Assembly: GCA_016710745.1 (NCBI GenBank)
Contig: JADJVB010000013.1
Location: forward strand, 434,001-498,000
Reading direction: 5' to 3'
Length of the DNA: 64,000 bases
Origin: Chitinophagaceae bacterium
GTDB taxonomy: Bacteria; Bacteroidota; Bacteroidia; Chitinophagales; Chitinophagaceae
The position numbers were made by a program, and so were the translations under genes. Numbering within the stretch: position 1 is the first letter of the stretch; each line of letters starts with the position of its first letter. Positions 25,612-34,027 of the stretch are shown piece after piece. The notes below the pieces were generated by a model. It was given only the letters and a program-made list of their open reading frames with translations. It did no database searches and was not told the origin of the DNA.

Positions 25612-27528
25612 ATGAAAACTTTCCTTGGCATCATACTATTAGCTATTGTAATTTTTAGCTGCCAAAAAGAAATTAGCCCGGAAAATATTGTTGCCACATT
25701 ACCATCCCTTACCACTACAGTAGTAACATCAATTACAGCTACCACGGCAACAAGTGGTGGAAATATCAGTGACGATGGCGGAGCAGTAATAACAGCCCGT
25801 GGTGTTTGTTGGAGCACTTCACCCAACCCGGTTGTAAGCGGTAATCATACAACAGATGGCACCGGAAGCGGAACCTATGCAAGTAATATTACCGGCCTTA
25901 CTATTACAACCACGTATTATGTTCGTGCTTACGCAACCAACAGCGAAGGAACAGCCTATGGTAACGAGATAATTTTTACTACAACCAATACCTCAACAGC
26001 ACTGCCAACAGTGCTGACTACCTCATTATCATCAATCACTATGACAACTGCGTCAGGTGGTGGTAATGTGGTTGCAGATGGTGGTGCAACGGTAACTGCC
26101 CGTGGCGTTTGCTGGAATACAACAGCAAACCCGCTTGCAACTGGTAACCATACAACCGATGGCACTGGTATTGGTGCATTTACAAGTGCTATAACAGGCT
26201 TAACTGCTGCTACCACCTACCATGTACGTGCCTATGCTACAAACAGTTTGGGCACATCCTACGGTGGCGATTCAGTTTTTACAACCGCATCAGCCCCAAC
26301 CATACCAACAATTACAACTACAGCTATATCAGCTATAACATTAACCAATGCAACAAGTGGCGGAACAATCAGTACCGATGGCGGCGCGGCTGTAACTGCC
26401 CGTGGTGTTTGCTGGAGCACAACAGCCAACCCAACCATTGCATTATCAACCAAAACAACCGACGGTACCGGTATCGGAACATTTGCCAGTGCCATTAGCG
26501 GTTTAACAGCAGCTACAACTTATCATGTACGTGCTTATGCAACCAATAGTGTAGGTACAGCTTATGGTAATGATGTGAGTTTTACAACAACCGGTTCTTC
26601 AACAGCAGATGTGTATGTTGCAGGATATGAAAATGGCACTACACACTATATTGCAAAACTTTGGAAGAATGGCATTGCTACTTCTTTAACCAATGGTGCT
26701 AATCATGCTTATGCTTATTCAGTTTTTGTGGAAGGTACAGATGTATATGTAGCAGGAAGCGAAGACAATGGAACAAATGATATAGCAAAAATCTGGAAAA
26801 ACGGTGTGGCCACTTCGTTAACCAGCGGTGCAAATAATGCAGCCGCATATTCAGTTAAAGTTTCCGGAACAGATATTTACGTGGTGGGGTACGAAAACAA
26901 CGGCACAAAAGATGTTGCAAAAGTTTGGAAAAACGGTGTAGCAACTTCTTTAACAAACGGATTAAATGATGCAGATGCCCGAAATGTTTTTGTGTCAGGA
27001 ACCGATGTTTATGTATCAGGATATGAAAGCAATGGAGCCTGGCAGGTTGCTAAAATATGGAAGAATGGTGTTGCGTTATCACTCACAAACGGAACTACTT
27101 CAGCTTACGCAGAGTCTGTTTATGTTTCCGGTACGGATGTGTATGTTTCTGGTGGCGAGAGTACAGGAATTAATACAGTTGCGAAAGTTTGGAAAAACAC
27201 TGTGCCTACATCCTTGTCTGCCGGAAATGGTGATGATGATGCCTGGGATTTATTTGTATCGGGTACAGATGTGTATGTTGCGGGACAAGAATTTATAGGA
27301 GGGTTTGATATTGCAAGAATCTGGAAAAACGGCGTGGCAACCTCTCTTACAAATGGAACTGATTTTTCACATGCATATTCTGTGTATGTTTTCAGTGCCG
27401 ATGCTTATGTGGCAGGTTCGGAATATAATGGAACCAATAATGTAGCAAAAATCTGGAAAAATGGCATTGTAACTACTCTTACAAATGGTTTAAACAATGC
27501 AGAAGCTATTTCAATATTTGTAAAATAA
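25612..27528 (+). CDS. Lipoprotein with three FN3-like repeats and seven propeller-like repeats
   Basis: 638 residues. The signal peptide ends in IFSC, cysteine at about residue 17, so it is a lipoprotein. Residues about 30-325 hold three repeats of about 97 residues with a fibronectin-III-like pattern (DGGAxVTARGVCWsT; TYYVRAYATNS). From about 330 to the end come seven repeats of about 44 residues, each with DVYVAGyExnGt, vAKiWKNG and TSLTNG. Seven units of this length suggest a seven-bladed beta-propeller (inference). It is surface-exposed if handled like most Bacteroidota lipoproteins. The function is unknown. A terminator follows. Confidence 0.85.
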   Translation: MKTFLGIILLAIVIFSCQKEISPENIVATLPSLTTTVVTSITATTATSGGNISDDGGAVITARGVCWSTSPNPVVSGNHTTDGTGSGTYASNITGLTITTTYYVRAYATNSEGTAYGNEIIFTTTNTSTALPTVLTTSLSSITMTTASGGGNVVADGGATVTARGVCWNTTANPLATGNHTTDGTGIGAFTSAITGLTAATTYHVRAYATNSLGTSYGGDSVFTTASAPTIPTITTTAISAITLTNATSGGTISTDGGAAVTARGVCWSTTANPTIALSTKTTDGTGIGTFASAISGLTAATTYHVRAYATNSVGTAYGNDVSFTTTGSSTADVYVAGYENGTTHYIAKLWKNGIATSLTNGANHAYAYSVFVEGTDVYVAGSEDNGTNDIAKIWKNGVATSLTSGANNAAAYSVKVSGTDIYVVGYENNGTKDVAKVWKNGVATSLTNGLNDADARNVFVSGTDVYVSGYESNGAWQVAKIWKNGVALSLTNGTTSAYAESVYVSGTDVYVSGGESTGINTVAKVWKNTVPTSLSAGNGDDDAWDLFVSGTDVYVAGQEFIGGFDIARIWKNGVATSLTNGTDFSHAYSVYVFSADAYVAGSEYNGTNNVAKIWKNGIVTTLTNGLNNAEAISIFVK

Positions 27529-27550
27529 TCTCACGCAATAAACTTCTTTC

Positions 27551-27585
27551 AAAAAAAGGTTTGTATCACTCATAAACCTTTTTTC
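27551..27585 (+). terminator. Bidirectional-looking terminator
   Basis: AAAAAAGGTTT pairs with AAACCTTTTTT around a ten-base loop and ends in T on the plus strand and A on the left. It lies between the propeller lipoprotein and the convergent HD gene. A second hairpin (CCTCGTC/GACGAGG, about 27594-27610) lies right beside the HD-gene stop. Confidence 0.8.
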
Positions 27586-27620
27586 TCACTCGTCCTCGTC
27601 TCCGACGAGGATGCATTGGT

Positions 27621-28229
27621 TTAGAGACTCTGTCTCACTTCTCCCTGCTTCTCAATAATAAACTGCATAATACTTTCCAGTTCCACACCCGCCCGTTCCA
27701 TCGCATCCAGTATTTCCTCCCGGTTCACATTGGCCGCAAACCCTTTTTCTTTAAATCGTTTTTTGATGCCTTTTAATTCCATTCCTTCGTAACCACCGGG
27801 ACGCATCAGGCTGTAAGCATGGGTTAAACCGCTTAATTCATCAAATGCATAGAGCATTTTATCCATGCGGGTTTCCGGTTCCACACCAAAATGATTGGGC
27901 CCGTGGCTGGCAATAGCCCTGATGATCTCCGGATCAATATTTCTGGATTCCAGCTCCTCAATTATTTTTTTGCAATGCAGTTCGGGCCACTGGTCCCAAT
28001 CGGCATCGTGTAACAAACCTGCCATTTCCCAACGCCATTGGTCTGCTTCGTTCAATCCTTCTTTTTCGGCTGCCCAGCTTTTCATTAAATGGGCAACCTG
28101 CTTCATGTGTAATTGCAGTCTTTCATTTTTTACCCAATCGGTAAATAAGGCATCGGCTTCTGCTCTGGTTAATACATGGCCAGCATTGGCGGCATCTCCA
28201 AAAACAGAACGGTTTAATAATAACGACAT
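27621..28229 (-). CDS. HD-domain protein (putative metal-dependent phosphohydrolase)
   Basis: 202 residues. The HD motif is seen in AGLLHDADWDQWP, preceded by a conserved histidine in LHMKQVAHLMKSW and followed by HGPNHFG and YAFDELSGLTHA, the order expected of HD-family hydrolases. The substrate is not evident. It is divergent from the rRNA methyltransferase, with 70 bases between. Confidence 0.85.
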   Translation of the reverse strand: MSLLLNRSVFGDAANAGHVLTRAEADALFTDWVKNERLQLHMKQVAHLMKSWAAEKEGLNEADQWRWEMAGLLHDADWDQWPELHCKKIIEELESRNIDPEIIRAIASHGPNHFGVEPETRMDKMLYAFDELSGLTHAYSLMRPGGYEGMELKGIKKRFKEKGFAANVNREEILDAMERAGVELESIMQFIIEKQGEVRQSL

Positions 28230-28300
28230 GGTTCAACTGATTAATTATGTACAGCGAAAATAGAAATTATCTGCTAACTTCATCTGCATAAAAAAAATCC

Positions 28301-28660
28301 TTGAGCATTCTACCGCCGGCATTAATTCAATCATTACAAAAAGTTAAAGGCTTTGATGAAGAAGCTTTTAGAGAAGTGCACCAATCAGGAGCACAAGTAA
28401 CTTCGGTAAGGTTGAACCCGAACAAAATATTCAATAATCAATATTCAATATTCAATAATCGATTGAACAGAGTTCCCTGGTCACACCACGGCTACTACCT
28501 TCCCGAACGCCCTTCCTTTACACTCGATCCTTTATTTCATGCCGGCGCCTACTATGTGCAGGAAGCCAGTTCTATGTTTCTGGAAGAAGCCTTGAAACAA
28601 ACGGCTGGTCTTTCTGCCACCATTAAAAGTGTTGGACCTTTGTGCAGCGCCGGGAGGTAA
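28301..28660 (+). CDS. RsmF/NOL1-type rRNA m5C methyltransferase, N-terminal piece (frameshifted)
   Basis: 119 codons forming the N-terminal substrate-recognition part of a NOL1/NOP2/Sun methyltransferase: the opening helices, then VTSVRLNPNK and YYLPERPSFTLDPLFHAGAYYVQEASSM. The frame ends at SVGPLCSAGR because of one extra A in AAAA at 28625-28628. Removing it gives VLDLCAAPGG in the next frame. Residues IFNNQYSIFNNR are encoded by an ATTCAATA simple repeat inserted in the gene. The start appears to be TTG after an upstream in-frame TAA. Confidence 0.8.
   Translation: MSILPPALIQSLQKVKGFDEEAFREVHQSGAQVTSVRLNPNKIFNNQYSIFNNRLNRVPWSHHGYYLPERPSFTLDPLFHAGAYYVQEASSMFLEEALKQTAGLSATIKSVGPLCSAGR
28426..28460. 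repeat. AATATTCAATA simple repeat inside the rRNA methyltransferase gene
   Basis: Three to four copies of ATTCAATA/ATATTCAATA lie between the codons for SVRLNPNK and the conserved VPWSxHGYYLPERP block, adding about 12 residues in frame. Confidence 0.7.
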
Positions 28661-29696
28661 ATCAACACTAATCCAATCTGTTATTTCGGAGGATAGTTTG
28701 CTGGTTAGCAATGAGGTGATCAAAACCAGGGTGAATATTTTATCGGAGAATATGACCAAATGGGGAGCCGCCAATGTGATTGTAACGAACAATGATCCGA
28801 AGGATTTTCAACGACTGGAAAATTATTTTGACGTGATTATTGTGGACGCGCCTTGCAGCGGCAGTGGCTTGTTCAGGAAAGATCCCGATGCCATTACAGA
28901 ATGGAGTGAAAACAATGTACAACTTTGTGCCCACCGGCAGCAACGGATATTGGCAGATGTCATGCCTTCATTAAAAGCCGGAGGGGTTTTAATTTATTCT
29001 ACCTGCTCTTATTCGAAGGAAGAAGACGAAGCCATAGCGGATTGGTTGGTTAGCGAATGTACACTTGATAGTATAAAGATGGAGCTTGAAGAAAGCTGGG
29101 GAATCGTAGAAACCGTGTCGGAAAAAGAGAAAGCTCACGGTTATCGGTTTTATCCTGATAAAGTAAAAGGAGAAGGGTTTTTTATTGCAGCATTTAGAAA
29201 TCGGCCCGGTGCTATCGGATTGACAGCTGACCAGGGAAGACAAAAATCCAGATCCAAACATAAGGTCGAAAAATTTCCTGCAAAAGATATTGAAACACTA
29301 CAGCCGTTTTTGATGAACACAGATGACTTGTTTTTTATCAAACAAAACGAGGAACTTATTGCTTTACCTATTCATTTGGAAAATGATCTGGCATTGATCC
29401 GTTCAACACTTTACATAAAAAAAGCGGGCGTGAAACTGGGCACATTGATCCGCAATGAATTAATACCGGCCCACGACCTGGCAGTGAGCAATATAATCAG
29501 CACAACAGTTGCTAAAATAGCGGTTGAAAAAGAAACCGCTTTACAATACCTGCGGAAAGCAGAAATAAGTATTGAGACAGTTGATACCGGCTGGGTATTA
29601 CTTACTTATCTGGAATTGCCCATAGGTTGGGTGAAGTTGTTGCCCACCCGTATCAATAATTACTATCCGGCTGCGTGGCGTATTGTTAACAAATGA
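28629..29696 (+). CDS. RsmF/NOL1-type rRNA m5C methyltransferase, catalytic and C-terminal piece
   Basis: The continuation of the preceding piece. The SAM-binding motif LDLCAAPGGKST opens it, followed by DVIIVDAPCSGSG (motif IV cysteine) and YSTCSYSKEED with the catalytic motif VI cysteine. The C-terminal region ends in GWVKLLPTRINNYYP, the RsmF-type domain. It methylates cytosine C5 in rRNA by family inference; the exact site is unknown. This piece lacks the RNA-binding N-terminus unless the upstream one-base shift is a sequencing error or is bypassed. Confidence 0.85.
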   Translation: MLDLCAAPGGKSTLIQSVISEDSLLVSNEVIKTRVNILSENMTKWGAANVIVTNNDPKDFQRLENYFDVIIVDAPCSGSGLFRKDPDAITEWSENNVQLCAHRQQRILADVMPSLKAGGVLIYSTCSYSKEEDEAIADWLVSECTLDSIKMELEESWGIVETVSEKEKAHGYRFYPDKVKGEGFFIAAFRNRPGAIGLTADQGRQKSRSKHKVEKFPAKDIETLQPFLMNTDDLFFIKQNEELIALPIHLENDLALIRSTLYIKKAGVKLGTLIRNELIPAHDLAVSNIISTTVAKIAVEKETALQYLRKAEISIETVDTGWVLLTYLELPIGWVKLLPTRINNYYPAAWRIVNK

Positions 29697-29713
29697 ATAG
29701 CTGCCCCAACCAA

Positions 29714-29744
29714 CAAATTTTCGTTTCTTTGCAACGAAAATTTG
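29714..29744. promoter_or_regulatory. Perfect 12-bp inverted repeat before the LysM gene
   Basis: CAAATTTTCGTT and AACGAAAATTTG flank a 7-base spacer (TCTTTGC) that resembles a Bacteroidota -7 box. It ends six bases before the ATG of the LysM protein. It could be a regulator operator overlapping the promoter or a leader hairpin. Confidence 0.6.
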
Positions 29745-29750
29745 GTATAC

Positions 29751-30785
29751 ATGAAAAAATTATTCTTCATTTTATTGATGACGCCTTTGTTGAGTTCGGC
29801 TCAGAAAAAAATACTGTTGGCAGCCGGTGTTTCTCCGAACCTGTACATCAATCATACCGTTGAAGCCAAAGAAAATTATTATAGCATTGGCAGAATGTAT
29901 AATGTTAGTCCGAAAGATATTGCACCTTTTAATAAACTAAGCCTGGACGGGGGATTGAATTTAGGACAGGCATTAAAAATTCCGTTGACTGCTTCAAATT
30001 TTTTCCAGTCGGGCAAGGCCGCAGCCGATGAAATATTTGTTCCTGTTTACTATGAAGTGAAGGAAAAAGAAGGATTGTACCGGGTTGCATTAAATCACCA
30101 TAACCTGCCACTGGAAACCCTGAAAAAATGGAATAATATTAATGGCGATGTAGTCAAAAGCGGCGTAAAACTGGTTGTAGGCTACCTGAAGGTTAATAAG
30201 GAATTATCGGCATTGGCAGCAAGTGGTATTGGATCAACGATAAGCGAAAACCTGGTGGTAAAAGCAGTTGAAAAGGATGTTACGGAAGATAAGTCGAACA
30301 AAAAACTACCTGCCAGGGATGCGGGTCCTCCTGTTGTTAACAATGGAACTGTTCCTCCCGTTGTAATAAAGCCTGAAGCTGAAAAAAAAGTTGTGGTAAA
30401 AGAAGATAATCAGACCGTGCCAACAGAAATAAAAAAAACGACTGTAATCGGAAAAGCTAAAGTTGGCGGTACATTTGAAGATATCTATAAATCGCAGGCT
30501 GGTAATGCCGAACTGCCGGAGCAGGAAGGCATAGCCGGTGTTTTTAAAAGCACCAGCGGCTGGGACGATAAAAAATACTATTGCCTGCATAACAGCGCAA
30601 CACCCGGCATGGTGATAAAAATAACCAACCCGGCCAACGGAAAATCTGTTTTTGCAAAAGTACTCGACGTGATGCCCGATGTCAAACAAAATGAGGGTTT
30701 GCTGATCCTGATCAGTAATGCGGCGGCCGGTGAACTGGCAGCAGAAGAAGCTAAATTTAATTGTATCATTCAGTATTCAAAATAA
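29751..30785 (+). CDS. Exported LysM protein with a C-terminal double-psi barrel (RlpA-like) domain
   Basis: 344 residues from the ATG that gives MKKLFFILLMTPLLSSAQ, a signal peptide. Two LysM-like modules follow at about 30-80 (HTVEAKENYYSIGRMYNVSP) and 100-150 (YYEVKEKEGLYRVALNHHNL); these bind peptidoglycan. A lysine-rich linker runs to about 250. The C-terminal part (NSATPGMVIKITNPANGKSV, ISNAAAGELAAEE) matches RlpA-like double-psi beta-barrels. It is probably periplasmic and bound to the cell wall. No catalytic aspartate can be assigned with confidence, so lytic activity is not claimed. The peptidase gene follows five bases downstream. Confidence 0.85.
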   Translation: MKKLFFILLMTPLLSSAQKKILLAAGVSPNLYINHTVEAKENYYSIGRMYNVSPKDIAPFNKLSLDGGLNLGQALKIPLTASNFFQSGKAAADEIFVPVYYEVKEKEGLYRVALNHHNLPLETLKKWNNINGDVVKSGVKLVVGYLKVNKELSALAASGIGSTISENLVVKAVEKDVTEDKSNKKLPARDAGPPVVNNGTVPPVVIKPEAEKKVVVKEDNQTVPTEIKKTTVIGKAKVGGTFEDIYKSQAGNAELPEQEGIAGVFKSTSGWDDKKYYCLHNSATPGMVIKITNPANGKSVFAKVLDVMPDVKQNEGLLILISNAAAGELAAEEAKFNCIIQYSK

Positions 30786-30790
30786 AAAAT

Positions 30791-31921
30791 ATGAAAAAAT
30801 ATCTTTTATTTTTCTTTTTGATTTGCCTGGCGGGCTATTTACCGGCACAAACCGGCGTGGAAACCAAACCGACCTTTACCGTTGTTAAGTTGAATGCGGC
30901 AACGCCGGTAAAAAACCAGGCTGCCACGGGTACCTGCTGGAGTTTTTCAACCACTTCGCTTGTTGAAAGCCAGGCCTTAAAAAGCAATGCCGGTGAAATC
31001 GATCTGAGTGAGATGTTCACGGTACGGAATATTTATATCGAAAAGGCAAAAAATTATGTGATGAGATTGGGACGTGCACAGTTTGGTGAAGGAGGATTGG
31101 GCCATGACCAGATACACGCGATCGCAACCTATGGTGCTATGCCCGAATCGGCGTATAGTGGTTTAACCGGCGGCCAAAAATCGCATAACCACAGCAAATT
31201 ATTTACCGCTTTAAAGACCTACCTCGATAATTTAATTAAAACAACCCCGTTAGCTGAAAACTGGATAGCAGGCTATATTAATATCCTGGATGCGGCACTT
31301 GGCAAGGCACCTGCCGAATTTGAATATAAGGGAAAAACCTATACGCCTAAAACCTTTGCCCAAGAAGTATTGAAATTTGATGCCAACGACTATGTAGCGC
31401 TTACTTCGTTTACGCATCATCCTTTTTACGAACCGTTTATACTGGAAACCATGGATAATTTCAGTAACGGCAGCTTTTATAATTTACCCCTGTACGAATT
31501 AATTCAATTAACAAAAGATGCATTGAACAGTGGTTATACCCTGATGTGGGATGCTGATGTGAGCAACAAAGGGTTTAATCAAAAAATGGGTATGGCTGTT
31601 TATGTGGAAGATAATGACAAGGCCAATATTCAGGATATCGTTTCAGGTGTCAGCGAAGAAGGCGCGGTAAACCCGGTTATTCGTCAACAGCTTTTTGAAA
31701 ACCTGACCACTCAGGATGATCACCTCATGCATATCATCGGATTGGAAACGGATAAAAAAGGCGAAAGCTTTTTCGTTGTAAAAAATTCCTGGGGCGAAGT
31801 TGGCCCCGATAAAGGTTATATTAATGTATCGGAACCCTATTTTGCCATCAATACCATCAGCCTGGTGGTTCCTAAAGCTGCAATCAGTAAATCATTGCTG
31901 GAGAAGCTGAAAATAAAATAG
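30791..31921 (+). CDS. Exported papain-fold cysteine peptidase (bleomycin hydrolase-like, C1B)
   Basis: 376 residues with a signal peptide ending in LPAQ. The catalytic cysteine is at about residue 49 in QAATGTCWSFS, the histidine in DDHLMHIIGLE and the asparagine in VVKNSWGE. This is the C1B order, and the family includes aminopeptidase C and bleomycin hydrolase. Unlike the cytoplasmic members it is exported. It begins five bases after the LysM gene and is probably co-transcribed, which suggests a shared periplasmic or envelope role. Confidence 0.9.
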   Translation: MKKYLLFFFLICLAGYLPAQTGVETKPTFTVVKLNAATPVKNQAATGTCWSFSTTSLVESQALKSNAGEIDLSEMFTVRNIYIEKAKNYVMRLGRAQFGEGGLGHDQIHAIATYGAMPESAYSGLTGGQKSHNHSKLFTALKTYLDNLIKTTPLAENWIAGYINILDAALGKAPAEFEYKGKTYTPKTFAQEVLKFDANDYVALTSFTHHPFYEPFILETMDNFSNGSFYNLPLYELIQLTKDALNSGYTLMWDADVSNKGFNQKMGMAVYVEDNDKANIQDIVSGVSEEGAVNPVIRQQLFENLTTQDDHLMHIIGLETDKKGESFFVVKNSWGEVGPDKGYINVSEPYFAINTISLVVPKAAISKSLLEKLKIK

Positions 31922-31968
31922 GCTGGGCTGGTAAATTATTTGGGCTGGCTAAACGCCTGGTCAACAAA

Positions 31969-31990
31969 TAAGCCGAATTCCGGGCTTTAA
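31969..31990. terminator. Possible weak terminator between convergent genes
   Basis: The imperfect hairpin AAGCCGAATTCCGGGCTT is followed by TAAAA. It lies between the peptidase and fmt stops. Confidence 0.3.
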
Positions 31991-32000
31991 AAGTATACGC

Positions 32001-32948
32001 TTAATTTGTAAACCGGTAACCGCGTAAAAAATCGGCAATGGTCATTTTCTTCTTGCCTTCCAATTGCAGTTCCAAAATTGAAAGGTAACCATCCGGGCAG
32101 GCATATTGTAAAAACGTTTTATTATCCGTTTCAAAATTCCCCGGGGCTATTGCTGGTACCTTATTCAGCTTTTCCACACGGTATACCTTCAATTTCCTTT
32201 CCTCCAGAAAAGTAAAAGCAGTTGGGTATGGAGCAAGGCCCCTTATCAGATTATATATTTCAGCAACAGGTTTATGCCAATTGATCAGGCAGGTTTCAGT
32301 GAATATTTTGGAAGCATGTTTTAACGTTGAAGGTTCAATGTTAAACGTTGAAAGTTGGGGAGTTTCTGTTAAACTGCCATCTGCCAATCCCTTAATCGTT
32401 TTAACTAAAAGTTGTGCACCGATGGCTTTCATTTTATCATGTACATCACCTGCAGTATCAGTTTCCGTGATCGGAAAACTTTCCTGCAGCAAAATATCCC
32501 CGGTATCGATCTCGTGTTTTAATTTGAAGGTAGTTACACCAGTTTCTTTTTCACCATTGATAACCGCCCAGTTTATGGGTGCGGCACCGCGGTATTGGGG
32601 TAACAGGCTTCCATGCAGGTTTACCGAGCCCATGGGCGGCATGTTCCAGACTGCCTCGGGTAACATGCGAAAGGCTACTACGATCTGCAGGTCGGCTTTC
32701 AATGATCTTAACGCATCTAAGAATTCAGGGTTCTTTAATTTTTCGGGTTGAAGAACAGGGAGGTTATTTTCTACCGTATATTTTTTTACAGCGCTTTGTT
32801 GTATTTCCATTCCCCTCCCCGCAGGTTTATCAGGTGCAGTTATTACGCCCACGATATTGCAGCCTGCTTTTACCAATGCATCAAGCGAGGCAACAGCAAA
32901 TTCGGGCGTGCCCATAAAAACGATCCGTAGCGATTGAAAATCTTTCAT
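32001..32948 (-). CDS. fmt: Methionyl-tRNA formyltransferase with a repeat-encoded insertion
   Basis: It formylates initiator Met-tRNA using 10-formyl-tetrahydrofolate. 315 residues. Visible are IVFMGTPEFAVASLDAL, the catalytic stretch with NLHGSLLPQYRGAAPINWAVI and ETGVTTFKLKHEIDTGDIL, and the C-terminal domain with LIRGLAPYPTAF. Between PQ and KHASKIFTETC lies LSTFNIEPSTL, encoded by an AACGTTGAA simple repeat. The position is the linker between the catalytic and C-terminal domains, so activity is probably kept. Confidence 0.95.
   Translation of the reverse strand: MKDFQSLRIVFMGTPEFAVASLDALVKAGCNIVGVITAPDKPAGRGMEIQQSAVKKYTVENNLPVLQPEKLKNPEFLDALRSLKADLQIVVAFRMLPEAVWNMPPMGSVNLHGSLLPQYRGAAPINWAVINGEKETGVTTFKLKHEIDTGDILLQESFPITETDTAGDVHDKMKAIGAQLLVKTIKGLADGSLTETPQLSTFNIEPSTLKHASKIFTETCLINWHKPVAEIYNLIRGLAPYPTAFTFLEERKLKVYRVEKLNKVPAIAPGNFETDNKTFLQYACPDGYLSILELQLEGKKKMTIADFLRGYRFTN
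32319..32357. repeat. AACGTTGAA simple repeat inside fmt
   Basis: TTTTAACGTTGAAGGTTCAA and a second TTAAACGTTGAAAGTT copy encode LSTFNIEPSTL on the minus strand, in frame, at the interdomain linker. Confidence 0.7.
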
Positions 32949-32989
32949 TGCTGCGAAGGTAATGATTTGCTTTTTTAAGGTAATGGACG

Positions 32990-34027
32990 TTATTTATTTT
33001 GAATTTCTTTTTTGAGTTCTTCAATTTGTTTTTGCTGCTCTTTAACTGCATTGATCATTAAAAAAATATAAGCCTGGTTATTTACACTGCGTAGGTCATC
33101 AAAGTCTTTCGTTACATTTTTATCTACCATATACGGTGCAACTTTTTCAAGTTCCTGTGCCAGTACACCGATTTGCATTTTTTCGGTTTGAAAAGGTGAT
33201 AACTGGTTATAATAGTAGCTAACCGGATTAATTTTATTGATGATATCCAGCCCATTGGTAAAGGGCTGCACACTTTGTTTAAGCCGGCTGTCGCTCCAGG
33301 TGGTCACTGTTCCGGTGGCCGTATACGTTACTCCATTTCTTACTTCAAGTCCTTTTACATTACCGTACAAATTACCAGCGCCCGTACCGTTTGTATAAAA
33401 TTCCAAAGCTCCGGTAAATGCACCCAGATCATTACTTCGTATATAACCTGGGCGCCATTGATTGGCCAGCCCATAGTCGCTGACAAATTCCATGGCAGCA
33501 GGGCCAAAGCCACCCCGGTTGCCTATAACTAAAGTAACCGGTGTTGCACTGGCTGCACCTATAATTTCCGTTTTTTTGGTAGGGTTATTTGTTCCGATAC
33601 CCACATTGCCGCTTGTATTAACCCTCACTGCCTCTATGTTATTGGCTCGTATTACCAGGTCACTGGCATCGGAAGTGCCAATAAAGTTGATCGTGGCATT
33701 TGTACCGGAGTTACCGGTAGTAGACCATCCATAGCTATTAAGATTTCCGGTTGAGAGTAATCGGGTCCACGAATTATTTGCAACATTGTTGGTTTTCCTA
33801 AACCAAAGTTCCTGGTCGAAAAAACTCCCGGCTATCTGCATCGCATAATTGTTTGCGCTGTTGCTGTGCCTGCTATCAATAAGATGCCACCATGAGGCTG
33901 CGCCTACGGGGTAATTCACTGGGCCGGAGGTTTCAAAAAAACCTGATTGAGCACCTGCATTTCCTTGCAGGCCTGCGTCGTCGCGGGTTTCGGATCGTGA
34001 GTTAAAATTACCAAATGCAAAACTGCC
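32990..34027 (-). CDS. S74 surface fibre protein, C-terminal piece with intramolecular chaperone domain (frameshifted)
   Basis: The 3' third of a broken gene. The frame is open from the shift near 34028, where it reads NGSFAFGNF; a gene caller would start at MNYPVGAASW. It contains a beta-rich fibre stretch with the GNVGIGTNNPTKK repeat type and an endosialidase-type S74 chaperone domain. The self-cleavage dyad Ser-Lys lies in WSDSRLK, followed by IGVLAQELEKVAP and a C-terminal coiled coil (KEQQKQIEELKKE). In phage tail spikes this domain directs trimer folding and then cuts itself off. Here it sits on a bacterial exported protein. Confidence 0.82.
   Translation of the reverse strand, partial: GSFAFGNFNSRSETRDDAGLQGNAGAQSGFFETSGPVNYPVGAASWWHLIDSRHSNSANNYAMQIAGSFFDQELWFRKTNNVANNSWTRLLSTGNLNSYGWSTTGNSGTNATINFIGTSDASDLVIRANNIEAVRVNTSGNVGIGTNNPTKKTEIIGAASATPVTLVIGNRGGFGPAAMEFVSDYGLANQWRPGYIRSNDLGAFTGALEFYTNGTGAGNLYGNVKGLEVRNGVTYTATGTVTTWSDSRLKQSVQPFTNGLDIINKINPVSYYYNQLSPFQTEKMQIGVLAQELEKVAPYMVDKNVTKDFDDLRSVNNQAYIFLMINAVKEQQKQIEELKKEIQNK

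Noticed and set aside
28625..28660. Programmed frameshift in the RsmF-like gene
   Set aside because: No slippery heptamer with a downstream structure is evident; four A alone are too short for confident slippage. A consensus error or mutation is simpler.
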